Below the pieces are notes generated by a model. The model did not search any database. It was not told the origin of the DNA and saw only the letters and a list, made by a program, of their open reading frames with translations. A DNA stretch of 64,000 nucleotides from CAZFPA01 sp964520975. Its GTDB lineage: Bacteria > Bacillota > Negativicutes > Selenomonadales > Selenomonadaceae. Position 1 is the stretch's first letter, and each line of letters opens with the position of its first letter. The stretch is taken from the NCBI GenBank assembly GCA_964520975.1, contig CAZFPA010000002.1, positions 1 to 64,000 on the forward strand, written 5' to 3'. This document shows positions 1 through 7,995 of this stretch, piece after piece. A program made the position numbers and the translations under genes.

Positions 1-160
1 CAGGAAAATATTTGAACTTTATTGCTATCGTTTTACGAAAAAAGATGCAAGAATAGTAAGATAGATTATGCAGTAGCAGCTGATGCCCATAAATGAGGGG
101 TATCCTTTTGGACTATAGAGGGTTTAAGATTGTCGATACATTGGAAAGGAAATCCATCGA
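1..160. other. Intergenic start of window
   Basis: No coding frame that I can support is visible before the first gene. The stretch is AT-rich and ends in GGAAAGGAAATCC, which supplies a Shine-Dalgarno sequence for the gene at 161. It may hold that gene's promoter, but I see no convincing -35/-10 pair. Confidence 0.4.
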
Positions 161-640
161 ATGATAAAAATAGTAACGGAACGAATGATTTTAACTCCAA
201 TCTCCCGGGAAGAACTCCGGATTAAAATTGAAAAAGAAACCGATGCGGAAATGAAACAGGCATATTCTGAAATGCTTGCCGGATGTATAAAAAATCCAGA
301 GCAGTATCTTTGGTATACCGTATGGATGATGCAGCTTAAGGACGGGAATAAACCGTTTGTCGGTGACTTGTGTTTTAAGGGACTTGATAAAACCGGAACT
401 GTCGAAATCGGATATGGTATCTATCCTGCATATGAGGGGAGAGGCCTGACAACGGAGGCTGTGATTGCCATGACAAAGTGGGCAGCTGAACAACCGGGCG
501 TATTGCACATTGAAGCGGAAACGGACCCTGAGAACATAGCGTCGCAAAAGGTTCTTCAAAAAGCTGGTTTTTTGCCAAATGGCATTATCGGTGAAGAAGG
601 ACCAAGATTTGAACAGAAAAGGGGAGCCGGTGGTTTTTAA
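161..640 (+). CDS. GNAT family N-acetyltransferase (RimJ/RimL-like)
   Basis: This 159-residue protein looks like a single-domain acetyltransferase of the GNAT fold, which moves an acetyl group from acetyl-CoA to an amine. It starts with TERMILTPIS, typical of the RimJ/RimL subgroup. The acetyl-CoA loop appears as YEGRGLTTEAV around residues 91-101, followed by the usual IEAETDPENIASQKVLQKAGF strand-helix with the conserved Asn-x-x-Ser. The substrate cannot be told from sequence. A GGAAAGGA ribosome site precedes the ATG. The gene sits 50 bp ahead of an AraC regulator on the same strand and is probably accessory. Confidence 0.85.
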   Translation: MIKIVTERMILTPISREELRIKIEKETDAEMKQAYSEMLAGCIKNPEQYLWYTVWMMQLKDGNKPFVGDLCFKGLDKTGTVEIGYGIYPAYEGRGLTTEAVIAMTKWAAEQPGVLHIEAETDPENIASQKVLQKAGFLPNGIIGEEGPRFEQKRGAGGF

Positions 641-690
641 ATTGACAAATTCATCAAAATAATGACAAGAAAAAAGCTTAAATATCCTAT

Positions 691-1620
691 ATGCTAACAG
701 AAGAGGTGAAAATAGTGAATTGGATAAATCAGTTTCAGCATACCATTGCCTATATAGAAAATCATTTGTTGGAAGATATTCAAGTGGCTGACATAGTAAA
801 GGAGATGCAAATACCATACTATTATTTTCAGCAAGGATTTCAGGCAATCACAGGGTACTCGGTGATGGAATATATCCGTTGCCGTCGGCTGTATATGGCA
901 GCACTGCGTGTGTTATCGAAAAAAATGCGTATTATCGACATTGCGCTTTCTTATGGCTATGGTACACCGGAGAGTTTTACGAAAGCCTTCAGTCGCTTTC
1001 ATGGTGTGTCCCCCATGCAATTGCGCGAGCATCCGGAAAAGCTGCGCGTATTTTTACCTCTGCAAATCAGACTATCACTTAAAGGTGGAGATGATATGGA
1101 CTACGTGGTAGAAAAAATGGAGGCATTCACTCTCATTGGAGTTTCACGGCAGGTGAAATTCGCTTCGGCATATCAGGATATTCCCGTGTTTTGGGATGAA
1201 TTTTGCAAAAAATATTGTCAGCGGGGGCAGGAGAAAGCAGAAAATGCTGATGCTGTGGAACAGGCAATTCTGGATGGGCAGTTTGGCGAATATGGTGTTT
1301 GTCTTGATGATTTGCCAGAAAAAGGAAATTTTCGCTATCTGATCGCCGGGCTGTATCGTGGCGGCGCAGTGGTAAAGGGATTGGAGCTTATTGAATTTCC
1401 CCGTATGGAATGGGTGAAATTTCGTTGTACCGGTCCGTTGCCAACAGCTATGCAGGCTGTGAATAGCAGGATTTATTCCGAATGGCTACCCAATAATCCG
1501 GAATATGAGATTGCAATGGGAGCGAATATCGAATGGTATACGAAAGGTGATGTACAGGCACTGGATTATATGAGTGAAATTTGGATTCCGGTGCAGCACA
1601 GAGAGGATTCAATTACGTGA
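691..1620 (+). CDS. AraC family regulator with GyrI-like effector domain
   Basis: A 309-residue transcription factor. Residues 1-110 form the paired AraC helix-turn-helix (IQVADIVKEMQIPYYYFQQGF, then IDIALSYGYGTPESFTKAF with the HGVSP ending). Residues about 130-305 resemble the GyrI-like/SOUL ligand-binding domain (MDYVVEKMEAFTLIGVSR), so the order is DNA-binding domain first, as in Rob/SoxS-GyrI proteins that sense drugs or small hydrophobic molecules. The last codons overlap the start of a MATE efflux pump (GTGA overlap), so regulator and pump are translationally coupled. Control of that pump is an inference. Confidence 0.88.
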   Translation: MLTEEVKIVNWINQFQHTIAYIENHLLEDIQVADIVKEMQIPYYYFQQGFQAITGYSVMEYIRCRRLYMAALRVLSKKMRIIDIALSYGYGTPESFTKAFSRFHGVSPMQLREHPEKLRVFLPLQIRLSLKGGDDMDYVVEKMEAFTLIGVSRQVKFASAYQDIPVFWDEFCKKYCQRGQEKAENADAVEQAILDGQFGEYGVCLDDLPEKGNFRYLIAGLYRGGAVVKGLELIEFPRMEWVKFRCTGPLPTAMQAVNSRIYSEWLPNNPEYEIAMGANIEWYTKGDVQALDYMSEIWIPVQHREDSIT

Positions 1621-2999
1621 ATAAAAGTGAACAAATTATATTGATGCAGCAAGGAAAAGTGTCTACTGCCCTTTGGAAATTAGGGGTACCAACGATGTTG
1701 GGCATGATGATATCTGCGTTCTACCATGTTGTCGATGGATTCTTTGTGAGTCATTTGGGAAGCAATCCGATGGCCGGCGTATCTGTGTCTTTTCCTTTGG
1801 TGTTGCTGCTCATGGGAATCGGAATGACATTTGGAGCAGGGGCGGCTTCCTATGTGTCGCGACTTTTAGGGGCGCACCAGATGGAAAAGGCCAACCGGGT
1901 GGCGTCGACGGCACTTTATAGTGGTATGGGAGTCAGCCTCCTTTTTATGCTGGGTGTTTTTTTATTTTTGGAACCAATTTTAGTTTTCCTGGGGGCATCG
2001 GAGAACACGTTGCCGTATGCACAGGATTTCACCAAAGTTTTTATGCTATGTGCTGTACTCAATACATTTAATTTGATTGTCGATCAGTTGGCGGCCGCTG
2101 AGGGAATTACAAAGATTCCTATGCTGGCGATGGTATTGGGCAGTGTCCTCAACATTTTGCTGAATCCGTTGCTGATTTACGAGGTGGGGTTAGGAGTCCG
2201 TGGCTCCGCATGGGCATCGGTGATTTCTGTTGTGGCTACCAGTCTCTTCTTTCTTTGTTTCATCCGACGCCGGCAGGGAGTTTTGCGTTATACCCTGCTT
2301 TATTTTCAGCCAACACGGGAAATATTTGCGGAAATTCTGCATATAGGAATTCCTATGTTTGTGAGTCAGTTCTTGCAGAGTGCAACGTTTGCCATCATCA
2401 ATGTTGTTGCGGCTCGGTATGGTGACCAAGTGGTAGCGGCAGCGGGAGCGGTGAATCGGATTTTGCCACTGGGCTTTTTTGTGGTTTTTGGTTTCCTGCG
2501 CGGTTATGGGCCATTTGCAGGCTATAACTATGGGGCAAGGCAATACGACCGGCTGCAGGAGGCTACCCGTACAGCGCTGTGCTGGACCACATGTTTCTGT
2601 GTGTTCATTGCTGTGCTGATGCTGTTGATTCCTAAAACGATTATGGAGCCATTCAGTACGGGGGATGGTGTGGTCTTACGTGTCGGGGCTGATATGCTGT
2701 GGGCAAATGGAATTAGCTTTTTTGTATTTGGTTTTGAAATGGTCTACATGATGCTGTTTCTCTCCATTGGAGATGGAAAAGCTGGAGGAATATTGAGTAT
2801 CAGTTTGCAGGGATTTTTTTGTATACCGCTTCTTTTGGTTTTGCCGCATTACTGGGGGCTTGCCGGCCTGATCTGGGCATATCCTATTGCGCATTTCCTG
2901 AATGCTGGTTTGACGCTGCTATTGAAATGCAGGGTACTTAATTATAACGAGGGACAGGATGTAGCTGCCTCTTTCGGTTGGGGGCGAGAAGGTAAATAA
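1617..2999 (+). CDS. MATE family multidrug efflux transporter
   Basis: A 460-residue membrane protein with about twelve hydrophobic segments in two similar halves, as in the MATE (NorM/DinF/MepA) family that exports cationic drugs using Na+ or H+. The N-terminus LWKLGVPTMLGMMISAFYH and the loop VDGFFVSHLG match MepA-like members. I chose the GTG at 1617, which overlaps the TGA of the upstream regulator and has GAGAGG about ten bases before it. An in-frame TTG at 1581 lies deeper inside that gene with no ribosome site. Coupling to an AraC-GyrI regulator suggests a ligand-induced resistance pair. Confidence 0.92.
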   Translation: MNKSEQIILMQQGKVSTALWKLGVPTMLGMMISAFYHVVDGFFVSHLGSNPMAGVSVSFPLVLLLMGIGMTFGAGAASYVSRLLGAHQMEKANRVASTALYSGMGVSLLFMLGVFLFLEPILVFLGASENTLPYAQDFTKVFMLCAVLNTFNLIVDQLAAAEGITKIPMLAMVLGSVLNILLNPLLIYEVGLGVRGSAWASVISVVATSLFFLCFIRRRQGVLRYTLLYFQPTREIFAEILHIGIPMFVSQFLQSATFAIINVVAARYGDQVVAAAGAVNRILPLGFFVVFGFLRGYGPFAGYNYGARQYDRLQEATRTALCWTTCFCVFIAVLMLLIPKTIMEPFSTGDGVVLRVGADMLWANGISFFVFGFEMVYMMLFLSIGDGKAGGILSISLQGFFCIPLLLVLPHYWGLAGLIWAYPIAHFLNAGLTLLLKCRVLNYNEGQDVAASFGWGREGK

Positions 3000-3013
3000 G
3001 GGGCCAGATTCCC

Positions 3014-3073
3014 GCTTGCAATACGAAGCAGGTGTGATTTTTCTTGAAAAAGCATGGGGAAAAACGTTATAAT
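3014..3073 (+). promoter_or_regulatory. Hairpin-promoter repeat, copy 1
   Basis: This is one member of the dispersed family also seen at 10814, 26388, 42153 and 44137. It aligns over about 60 bases: a CTTG-N-ACG block, a small inverted repeat (TTTTTC then GAAAAA at 3038-3051), then a stretch ending in ACGTTATAAT. TATAAT at 3068-3073 is a canonical -10 and lies about 120 bases before the EFR1-type gene. Confidence 0.6.
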
Positions 3074-3196
3074 CAGCATGAAAAGCTAGACAAGCATTTG
3101 GATATCAGGGGTGACAGACGGATAAACAAATGGGGATAGAAGTATATTCTTAAGATATTTGTTATGGACTACTATACAGAGAAAGCAGGAATGGAC

Positions 3197-3985
3197 ATGG
3201 TGAATCTATATTATTTTTCGGCGGCGGGAAATTCGCTTTATGCGGCGAAGCAGCTGCAGGAGGCCTTGGTGCTGAATGGGCGGCAGGTTCGGCTGGTATC
3301 GGTTGCTGCGGCTATGCAGCAGCGTGATTTCTGTCCGGTGGGCGAGGTCGGGTTTGTGATGCCGCTGCATTTTTTCGGACTGCCGCTGCTGGTGCAGGAT
3401 TTTTTACAGAAAGTAGATTTTAGCCGGGCATCGTATACGTTTGCGGTGATGACCTGCGGCTGGCACTATATGAGTGATGCTTTCCACGCACTGGGAAAAT
3501 TGTTGACAGCCCGTGGCGGCTCACTGCAGGCTGCGTATTATGTGGATATGGTATCCATCTATTTGCCACTCAATGACATTCCGCCTGCCGCAAAGACGCA
3601 GCAGCGGCTGGAACAGGCTTCGGCAAAGCTTGACCGGGCGGTGGAAGGCATCTTACGGCAGGAAAAGGGCTGGGATAAAGAATATCTGCGGTTTGTTTCC
3701 CGCAAGATCCATGCGATTGTAGAGAAACGGCGCCGTACCCTGGATCAGAGCTTTGCTGTCCAGGAGGGGTGTACAGGCTGCGGTCTTTGTGCACGGCTCT
3801 GCCCGGTAGAAAATATAGCTATGGCTGCCGGGCAGCCTCAGTGGCAGGGGCATTGCACGCAGTGCCTGGCCTGCCTGCATGGCTGCCCGCAGCAGTCCAT
3901 TGAGCTTGGGCAGCGTACGGTTGGCCGGCAGCGTTACCGGCACCCGGACATTGCGGTGCAGGAGCTCGTACATGATAGCAAGTGA
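3197..3985 (+). CDS. EFR1 family ferredoxin-flavodoxin protein
   Basis: A 262-residue fusion. The N-terminal part (MVNLYYFSAAGNSLYAAKQL) is a flavodoxin-like FMN-binding fold with the Ser-x-x-Gly-Asn-Ser phosphate loop. Near the C-terminus two 4Fe-4S motifs follow: CTGCGLCARLCP and CTQCLACLHGCP. This is the layout of EFR1 proteins, soluble electron carriers common in anaerobes whose partners are mostly unknown. ATG codons at 3164, 3191 and 3197 are possible; 3197 fits best because AGGA lies six bases before it and the flavodoxin fold begins there. It is transcribed alone from the repeat-type promoter at 3014-3073. Confidence 0.85.
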   Translation: MVNLYYFSAAGNSLYAAKQLQEALVLNGRQVRLVSVAAAMQQRDFCPVGEVGFVMPLHFFGLPLLVQDFLQKVDFSRASYTFAVMTCGWHYMSDAFHALGKLLTARGGSLQAAYYVDMVSIYLPLNDIPPAAKTQQRLEQASAKLDRAVEGILRQEKGWDKEYLRFVSRKIHAIVEKRRRTLDQSFAVQEGCTGCGLCARLCPVENIAMAAGQPQWQGHCTQCLACLHGCPQQSIELGQRTVGRQRYRHPDIAVQELVHDSK

Positions 3986-4009
3986 TGGATATAGCCGCAT
4001 AATGGCAAA

Positions 4010-4033
4010 TAAAAAAGCCCGCACCAGGCGGGC
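4010..4033 (-). terminator. Rho-independent terminator of corA operon
   Basis: On the minus strand GCCCGC-CTGGT-GCGGGC is followed by six T. It ends the minus-strand operon just after the antitoxin-like gene. Confidence 0.85.
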
Positions 4034-4039
4034 AGGGAA

Positions 4040-4219
4040 CTATTCGGGCTGTTTAGCCAGGAATAGTTCTTTTTGTATGCGATTGTATTCGTCCATGGAC
4101 ATGAGTACGACGTTTTTGCCATTGGCCCGCTGGATTACAACGGTTTCACCGTCATTGGCGGCCCGGTCAGCAAATAGTGTGAATTCCTTGATAAAGGTAG
4201 AAGATGAGGTCGCAAGCAT
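4040..4219 (-). CDS. Phd/YefM-like antitoxin, orphan
   Basis: A 59-residue protein beginning MLATSSSTFIKEFTLFADRA, with TVVIQRANGKNVVLMSMDEY in the middle. The pattern helix, turn, TVVIxRxNGKxVVLMSxDEYxxI is that of Phd/YefM antitoxins, which bind their promoter and neutralise a RelE/YoeB or Doc toxin. No toxin frame follows: the reading frame stops 7 bases before a terminator. A GAAAGGAA ribosome site precedes the ATG. It lies third in an operon after corA and a 76-residue unknown. It is therefore either a solitary antitoxin remnant or a DNA-binding protein doing another job. Confidence 0.75.
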   Translation of the reverse strand: MLATSSSTFIKEFTLFADRAANDGETVVIQRANGKNVVLMSMDEYNRIQKELFLAKQPE

Positions 4220-4237
4220 ATAGAGTTCCTTTCTTTA

Positions 4238-4468
4238 TCAGCAGGAGCTTTTCCCGAGAAGGGGATGACAGGCTGGTTTCAGGCTGCGTACCCGTACGAG
4301 GCGGACCGCTTCCCTGAAGTCAACATCCGCGCGTGTGTCGGCTGTTTCATAGACACAGAGCGGAGATGCCAGTCCAAGCTCGCTTGCCGGCATGTAGACG
4401 TATTCGTGATTGACCGTATCACCAAAGATGATGCCGGCCTTCAGTTCGGACTGTACCATAGTAGACAT
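4238..4468 (-). CDS. Small protein of unknown function
   Basis: A 76-residue protein I do not recognise. The start is supported by GGAGGAACCCC directly before the ATG. It begins MSTMVQSELKAGIIFGDTVN and is soluble in appearance, with mixed charge and three cysteines (one in the middle, two near the C-terminus). It lies 15 bases downstream of corA and 18 bases upstream of the antitoxin-like gene, so the three genes form one minus-strand operon. Its position where a toxin could sit is suggestive, but nothing in the sequence resembles RelE, Doc or PIN toxins. Confidence 0.6.
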   Translation of the reverse strand: MSTMVQSELKAGIIFGDTVNHEYVYMPASELGLASPLCVYETADTRADVDFREAVRLVRVRSLKPACHPLLGKSSC

Positions 4469-4483
4469 GGGGGTTCCTCCTTG

Positions 4484-5437
4484 CTAAAACATGTCCCGGC
4501 GCCATAGAAAGTAGCCGCAGCCAAAAGCGATAATGGCTGCTATGATGGCGATATACAGGAAGGCCATGGGATCGCTGGCGAACGGGACGGTTACATTCAT
4601 GCCGAAAAAGCTGGAAATAACCGTCGGAATAGCCAGGATAATGGTCATTGCTGCCAGGAATTTCATGACGAGATTCAGGTTGTTCGATACGATGGAGGAG
4701 AAAGTATCCGCCATGCGGGAAAGGATCTTACTGTACATTTCAACCATTTCCCGGGCCTGCTTGTTCTCGATGATGACATCTTCCAGAAGGTCTTCATCCT
4801 CCTCGTACATCTTGAGAATCGGGCGCAGATTCTGGTTTGAGCGCAGGCGCAAGAGTTTGTCGAGTACCGCACCATTGGAACGCAGGGCCGCATTGAAGTA
4901 GGTCAGGCCCTTCTGCAATTCGAGCAGCCGCAGGATTTCCTGATTCTTCATGGAATGCCGCAGCTTCATTTCGATTTCATCGGAATATTTGCTGATCTGA
5001 CGCAGATAGCGCAGATAGAAGGTTGCCGATTTGTACAGAATCTGGAACAGGAAGCGTGTCTTTTTGAATGTGCGGAAGAGCCGGGAGGTGTTTTCGTTGA
5101 ACTCGGAAATCACCGGGGTTTCTTCCAGGCAGACCGTGATGATGTATTCTGTTGTGATGATGATAGCGAGCGGCAGTGTATCATAGCTGTCGTGGCCGCG
5201 CATGACTGGCACGTTGGTCAGGACCATGACGCAGTTGTCCTCGACATCGGTATGCGAGCGTTCCTCATCATCAAGTGCCGAGCGCAGGAAGTCGGGTTCA
5301 ACCTCGGTGAGATTACTGACGACCTTCAGCTCGTAAGGCGTTGGGTCAACGATATTGATCCAGGCACCCTTTTCCAGTGTCTTTAGGGTGAGTTCCTGCA
5401 ATGGACCACTCTCTAAAGACTTATAAATTTTAAGCAT
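4484..5437 (-). CDS. corA: CorA family divalent cation transporter
   Basis: A 317-residue CorA-type channel for Mg2+ (or Co2+/Ni2+). The large soluble N-terminal domain rich in acidic residues and long helices is followed by two C-terminal membrane helices. The signature GMN (SSFFGMNVTVPF) ends the first helix and a positively charged tail (WRRDMF) ends the protein. ATG 5437 is preferred because GAAGGGAG lies eleven bases ahead; an in-frame TTG at 5458 has no ribosome site. The gene leads an operon with two small genes, and about 180 bases of leader precede it, containing a short ORF. Confidence 0.92.
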   Translation of the reverse strand: MLKIYKSLESGPLQELTLKTLEKGAWINIVDPTPYELKVVSNLTEVEPDFLRSALDDEERSHTDVEDNCVMVLTNVPVMRGHDSYDTLPLAIIITTEYIITVCLEETPVISEFNENTSRLFRTFKKTRFLFQILYKSATFYLRYLRQISKYSDEIEMKLRHSMKNQEILRLLELQKGLTYFNAALRSNGAVLDKLLRLRSNQNLRPILKMYEEDEDLLEDVIIENKQAREMVEMYSKILSRMADTFSSIVSNNLNLVMKFLAAMTIILAIPTVISSFFGMNVTVPFASDPMAFLYIAIIAAIIAFGCGYFLWRRDMF

Positions 5438-5495
5438 AGTATGGATGACTCCCTTCAAATTAAGGAGACTCCGCCACCATACCTGCTAAATAATT

Positions 5496-5585
5496 TCAAA
5501 TGAGTGGAAACGAGAAAAACGACGAAATCCCCCTATTTAGTTTTATTTTTTCGTTAGACCGCGAACTAGGGTGGTCTGCGTCCAT
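5496..5585 (-). CDS. Possible corA leader peptide (29 aa)
   Basis: In the corA leader a 29-codon frame begins MDADHPSSRS and ends 58 bases before the corA ATG. GTGAGG lies three bases ahead of its ATG, close but usable. Early Asp and Pro residues followed by a basic stretch (KIKLNR) recall the enterobacterial MgtL peptide, where such residues destabilise ribosomes when Mg2+ is low. The function is inference only; the frame could be chance. Confidence 0.35.
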   Translation of the reverse strand: MDADHPSSRSNEKIKLNRGISSFFSFPLI

Positions 5586-5732
5586 TTTCCTCACCAGCCT
5601 TTTGATTTTCTTTTATTTCCCTTAAAAATATTACTCCTATGAGGCCTATTAGTCAACGTTTTTTTCAGTTGTCATGCCAGTAAAATTGCCATAAAGGCTT
5701 ATTTCATGGCCTTTTGCTCCGCAGCAAACATT

Positions 5733-5762
5733 TTGACAACCAGGCAGTCACTGTGCTATAAT
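5733..5762 (+). promoter_or_regulatory. tmRNA promoter
   Basis: TTGACA (5733-5738) and TATAAT (5757-5762) are separated by 18 bases, about 50 bases before the mature tmRNA 5' end. Both boxes match consensus, as expected for a highly expressed stable RNA. Confidence 0.85.
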
Positions 5763-5814
5763 ATCGTTTACGGTACATGTAATCGTGCCGTGGACTGCTT
5801 GCAGTCAGCAACCG

Positions 5815-6167
5815 GGGGACGCAAAGGTTTCGACGGGGGTAGCTGGTGCACAGGCAGCGAGCCGGGGGGTCATCAACCCGTCAGTAAGGTGAAAACTTTT
5901 ATTAAATATAAAAGCTAACGAAGATTACGCTTTAGCCGCTTAAGGCTAACCTCTGTTCGTTCTTTTCCCGCGTGAGCGGATAAGAGGCAAAGAGCGGGAT
6001 ACCTGAGGGCCAATTCTCGGAGGCCTGACTGGGAACTTTTATCGAGATCGGAGCAATAGAGCCTGTTTGTGGGCGCTTGCGCTTCTAAATCAAATCACAA
6101 ACTGCGCTCGGAGAGGTCTGTGAAACAATGCTTTCGGACAGGAGTTCGATTCTCCTCGTCTCCACCA
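5815..6167 (+). ncRNA. ssrA: Transfer-messenger RNA
   Basis: The RNA rescues stalled ribosomes. The 5' end GGGGACG pairs with CGTCTCC just before the encoded ACCA at the 3' end, forming the seven-pair tRNA-like acceptor stem. GGTTCGACGGGGG-like 5' sequence and the T-arm GGAGTTCGATTCTCC are present. The tag reading frame at 5914-5943 encodes ANEDYALAA followed by TAA, ending in the usual hydrophobic LAA that ClpXP recognises. Many pairs of complementary segments between 5940 and 6090 fit the pseudoknots. Mature RNA would be about 353 bases. Confidence 0.97.
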
Positions 6168-6199
6168 AATGAAATAAGGTTCCTGCAGAGGCAGGAATA

Positions 6200-6231
6200 A
6201 AAGGCCGCGGTGTTTTTGCCGCGGCCTTTGT
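6200..6231 (+). terminator. Terminator after tmRNA
   Basis: AAAGGCCGCGG and CCGCGGCCTTT form an 11-pair stem around a T-rich loop. The following T-run is short, so the hairpin may also protect the precursor 3' end. Confidence 0.8.
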
Positions 6232-6365
6232 ATATGATTTTTGTTGAGTCAATTGTCGCTATATTGGAAAAAGACCTAAACAACTTAAGTAATTTGACCC
6301 GGATAACGATATATATGGCAAGAGGATGTGTTTTCTTTTCTTGAAGGGATTCGGGAGGGATTGAT

Positions 6366-6635
6366 ATGGTTGAGCGTATTGAAAAGGTTAACCGGGTAAA
6401 AGGCGTTGATTATGATGTGAACCGCCCCTTTGAGCGCAAGGAAGGCTATGGCGACGGAACGGGCAAGGACAGTGCTTTTCGGCAGATGCTGAAGAAGCAG
6501 ATGGAAAAGAATACTTCGGAGAATGCTCCGATAGCTGAGGCGTACGCGGTGGATATCCAGCGGGCAACGCAGTCGCTTTTTTATAAGGATGGGCTGAATC
6601 TGCGCGTGCTCGGAAAGGATGTCTATGGCGGATGA
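6366..6635 (+). CDS. Conserved-looking small protein, unknown
   Basis: An 89-residue charged protein starting MVERIEKVNRVKGVDYDVNR after a GGGAGGGA ribosome site. It has no membrane helix, is rich in Lys, Glu and Asp, and its last codons overlap the start of tadA by eleven bases. The coupled arrangement and good ribosome site argue that it is real. I do not recognise the family; the middle (AFRQMLKKQMEKN) looks helical. Co-transcription with a tRNA-editing enzyme is the only functional hint. Confidence 0.65.
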   Translation: MVERIEKVNRVKGVDYDVNRPFERKEGYGDGTGKDSAFRQMLKKQMEKNTSENAPIAEAYAVDIQRATQSLFYKDGLNLRVLGKDVYGG

Positions 6636-7104
6636 CAAGGAATATATGAGGCTGGCGCTTGCGGAGGCTGAAAAGGCCGCGGCTTTGGGAGAGGTTCCCA
6701 TTGGGGCGGTTCTCGTGGATGCTGCAGGGACTGTGGTTGCAGCCGGACACAATATGCGGGAGCTTTGGCAGGATGGAACAGCGCATGCCGAGGTCGTAGT
6801 CATCCGTGCGGCGGGAAAACGCCTGGGGCGCTGGCGGCTGTCCGGCTGTACGCTGTATGTGACGGTAGAGCCTTGTCCCATGTGTGCGGGGGCGATCGTC
6901 ATGAGCCGTATCGACCGGCTGGTATATGGCGTGCCGGATGCCAGGGCGGGGGCAGTTGAATCAATTTTCAATATTCCCGGCCATCCGTCATTGAATCATC
7001 AGGTAGTTGTACGGGCTGGTGTGCTTGAGGATGAGTGCGCCGCTTTAGTGAAGAGCTTTTTTGCGGCCCGACGGGGCAAAAAGAAATCTCCCTTGGACGA
7101 ATGA
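6625..7104 (+). CDS. tadA: tRNA-specific adenosine-34 deaminase
   Basis: A 159-residue zinc deaminase that changes adenosine to inosine at the wobble position of tRNA-Arg(ACG). The zinc and proton-shuttle motif is HAE (TAHAEVVVI) and the second zinc motif is PCPMCAGA, both intact. ATG 6625 is preferred over 6619 because AAAGGA then sits at normal spacing. The end of the reading frame forms part of the terminator stem at 7084-7125. Length is normal for bacterial TadA. Confidence 0.95.
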   Translation: MADDKEYMRLALAEAEKAAALGEVPIGAVLVDAAGTVVAAGHNMRELWQDGTAHAEVVVIRAAGKRLGRWRLSGCTLYVTVEPCPMCAGAIVMSRIDRLVYGVPDARAGAVESIFNIPGHPSLNHQVVVRAGVLEDECAALVKSFFAARRGKKKSPLDE

Positions 7105-7125
7105 AGGTCCAGGGGAGATTTTTTC
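7084..7125 (+). terminator. Terminator of tadA
   Basis: A 15-pair stem with one G-U pair (7084-7098 with 7107-7121) is followed by a T-run. It starts inside the tadA coding region and touches the stop codon of the convergent gene. Confidence 0.85.
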
Positions 7126-7828
7126 ATATATCCCAGTGCAGGCGTTCCGGGTTGGGGGTTGCGTGGTCTACGGCGCTCAGAATCCAGGAGGCATTGTCGT
7201 GGGTGGCGGCAAAGGCTTCCGCCAGGGCGGCTTCATAATCCTCCGGAATTTCCATGGAATGAATGGCCATGTGCATGTAGTCCTTGGCTACGAGCGTTAC
7301 GCCGCGTTCCGCGGCCAACTGGGCCTTGAAGCGATATCCATAATAGAGATAGCTGTTATGCTCAACGGGAATGTCCTTATAGAAATCAATGCGGGCATCC
7401 GCCTCCTGCTCGGCTTCCTTCGTCTGCTCGAGCGCGTGCATGGTATTCCAGCGGTCCGCCCAGAGTTCGCCGCGCAGAATGTATTTATAGAGGAAATCTG
7501 TCGACTCAGCGAGCTCAATGGCTTCGCTGATATGGTCCAGTGCTTCCGTAAGTTTTTTGTTCTCGCGTTCGATTTCGCTGAGCTTTTGCAGGGCGAATAC
7601 CTTTTCCTCGACATCTTCACTGTTCTCTTCGTCAATTTCCGCCTCGACAACCGAACGGAAGAGCTCGATGGCTTCCTCGGTATGGGCAAGATCCGGCATG
7701 GCAAGGAAATGGGCCAGGCGGGCCCGGCAATGCCAGTCATCGAAGCCCCTGGCAAAAAGGGTGGCTGGTGGCTTGGCCTTCGAGTCGAGTACGACATGGA
7801 CGAGTTTATGAAAATCACTGTGGTTCAT
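7124..7828 (-). CDS. Helical repeat protein of unknown function (TPR-like)
   Basis: A 234-residue soluble protein, acidic and largely helical. Segments such as ALQKLSEIERENKKLTEALD and HISEAIELAESTDFLYKYIL look like degenerate tetratricopeptide repeats, suggesting a protein-binding scaffold. There is no signal peptide. GAAGGAGG precedes the ATG. It is a single-gene unit with a promoter overlapping that of the divergent transferase gene. I cannot assign a specific family. Confidence 0.7.
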   Translation of the reverse strand: MNHSDFHKLVHVVLDSKAKPPATLFARGFDDWHCRARLAHFLAMPDLAHTEEAIELFRSVVEAEIDEENSEDVEEKVFALQKLSEIERENKKLTEALDHISEAIELAESTDFLYKYILRGELWADRWNTMHALEQTKEAEQEADARIDFYKDIPVEHNSYLYYGYRFKAQLAAERGVTLVAKDYMHMAIHSMEIPEDYEAALAEAFAATHDNASWILSAVDHATPNPERLHWDI

Positions 7829-7860
7829 GAGAATCCTCCTTCAAAAATGTTACTTGGTTC

Positions 7861-7911
7861 ATTATACCATAACTCAGGAATCTTGTATAAAATCCAACAT
7901 TGCGGTATAGT
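7861..7911. promoter_or_regulatory. Overlapping divergent promoters
   Basis: Plus strand: TTGTAT (7883-7888), 17 bases, TATAGT (7906-7911), leading to the phosphoethanolamine transferase gene. Minus strand: TTATAC and TATAAT (7890-7861) with 18 bases between, leading to the TPR-like gene. The two -35 regions overlap, so the promoters should compete. Confidence 0.65.
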
Positions 7912-7995
7912 AAAAGCTGTTTAGGAAAATGCAGCGGAACGGAGCTGTCTTTTCTTGCTGGGAAAACAGGAAGTCTTAAATGAGAAGGGTGCTAT

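Noticed and set aside
5461..5640. M-box (Mg2+) riboswitch ahead of corA
   Set aside because: GGTGAGG, an ACGC...CCC segment and a CGTCG are present in suggestive order, but the conserved CTCCT hairpin after GGTGAGG is missing. I could not support it beyond resemblance; an Rfam search would decide.
7061..7924. A 287-codon plus-strand frame opposite the TPR-like gene
   Set aside because: It begins inside tadA in another frame, passes through the terminator and runs against the better supported minus-strand gene.
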